A DNA stretch of 5,992 nucleotides from Methanomassiliicoccales archaeon (GTDB lineage Archaea > Thermoplasmatota > Thermoplasmata > Sysuiplasmatales > Sysuiplasmataceae): positions 1 to 5,992 of the forward strand of contig DAHXLZ010000224.1 in the NCBI GenBank assembly GCA_027365715.1, read 5' to 3'. Made by a program: the position numbers and the translations under genes. The notes under the pieces were generated by a model. The model was given only the letters and a program-made list of their open reading frames with translations. It searched no databases and was not told the origin of the DNA. Positions 5,731 to 5,992 of this stretch are shown here, in pieces; position 1 is the first letter of the stretch; the number at the start of each line of letters is the position of its first letter.

Positions 5731-5992
5731 TCAGGCGCTCAGAGGGAGCAGGAGTGTCAGGAAAGTCATCAGCCTGCCATCCACGTCCAGTGTTCCGATA
5801 GATGCATTTCCACCATATCTCTTTATGAGGATCATCACAGCCATCATGTCTACATTACCCCTCAGCAGCGTGTCCATATCATCGACATGAGACATGACAC
5901 GGGGTATCTTGTGCTTCGGAATCCCCTCCGGCGATATTGTAATGACTGCAGACTTCTGCAGTGCCATCTCCTCCTTAACGTCAACTTCAAAA
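5731..5992 (-). CDS. Unrecognised protein, partial (C-terminal part)
   Basis: A minus-strand frame open to the window edge, ending at a TGA 5 bases from the trxB stop. At least 86 residues are visible. An internal ATG at 5967 could start a 78-residue protein, but the GGAGG before it is only 2 bases away, too close for a normal ribosome binding site, and the frame reads on upstream as FEVDVKEE with ordinary codons, so truncation by the window edge is more likely. Visible content: ITISPEGIPKHKIPR, then VDDMDTLLRGNVDMMAVMIL, a possible RYGG turn, and a leucine-rich tail (MTFLTLLLPLSA) that is too short for a clear membrane span. No family recognised. It is judged coding because the frame is open throughout with a plausible amino acid mix and tight convergent packing; it could still be spurious. 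Confidence 0.5.
   Translation of the reverse strand, partial: FEVDVKEEMALQKSAVITISPEGIPKHKIPRVMSHVDDMDTLLRGNVDMMAVMILIKRYGGNASIGTLDVDGRLMTFLTLLLPLSA
5945..5962. repeat. Perfect 7-4-7 inverted repeat inside the last gene
   Basis: ACTGCAG and CTGCAGT flank ACTT. It has the same 7-4-7 geometry as the palindrome at 4381-4398 but a different sequence, and lies within the unrecognised minus-strand frame, just after its internal ATG. One such repeat by chance in 6 kb is not surprising; it may have no function. Confidence 0.3.

Noticed and set aside
4684..5744. The 12-mer AGGCGCTCAGAG at 4684-4695 and again at 5733-5744, flanking trxB
   Set aside because: One shared 12-mer is about what chance gives in a 6 kb window; the flanks do not match, so there is no evidence for a transposon or attachment site.

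Overview
The window looks like ordinary chromosomal DNA from a euryarchaeon, most plausibly an uncultured member of the Thermoplasmata. This is an inference; no rRNA or other phylogenetic marker is present. Supporting signs are a near-leaderless trxB start behind a T-rich TATA-like box, a GGTGAT ribosome binding site complementary to the archaeal 16S 3' end, a solute-binding protein with an uncleaved-looking N-terminal membrane anchor and 11 N-glycosylation sequons, frequent AGA/AGG arginine codons, and an oligo-T type terminator. Base composition looks roughly balanced (estimated by eye).

Layout. (1) Positions 1-1571, plus strand: the 3' part of a cysteine-rich (CCG) domain redox protein, coupled by an ATGA overlap to a LutB/LldF-type iron-sulfur protein with a LUD domain. 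Together they look like two subunits of an L-lactate (or related 2-hydroxyacid) oxidising complex. (2) Positions 1572-1783: a convergent intergenic region with a GC-rich hairpin that resembles the right end of IS200/IS605-type elements, and a T-rich tract that probably ends the opposing transcript. (3) Positions 1784-4338, minus strand: a two-gene unit of an SMP-30/gluconolactonase-type sugar lactonase followed by a membrane-anchored extracellular sugar-binding protein of an ABC importer. No permease or ATPase gene lies beside them. (4) Positions 4339-4798: a divergent intergenic region of 460 bases with a perfect 7-4-7 inverted repeat upstream of the lactonase gene and a TATA-like box for trxB. 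(5) Positions 4799-5725, plus strand: a complete thioredoxin reductase with CATC active site and intact NADPH-type motif. (6) Positions 5731-5992, minus strand: the 3' part of an unrecognised gene converging on trxB with only 5 bases between stop codons.

The genes fit a heterotrophic lifestyle: capture of sugars outside the cell, hydrolysis of sugar lactones (as in non-phosphorylative sugar oxidation), oxidation of lactate or a similar acid, and thiol redox balance. No CRISPR array, defence system, rRNA or tRNA was seen, and I found no clear undescribed multi-gene system. The most useful leads are the operator-like palindrome, the orphan binding protein/lactonase pair, the altered second Fe-S motif of the LutB-like protein, and the possible solo transposon-end hairpin.
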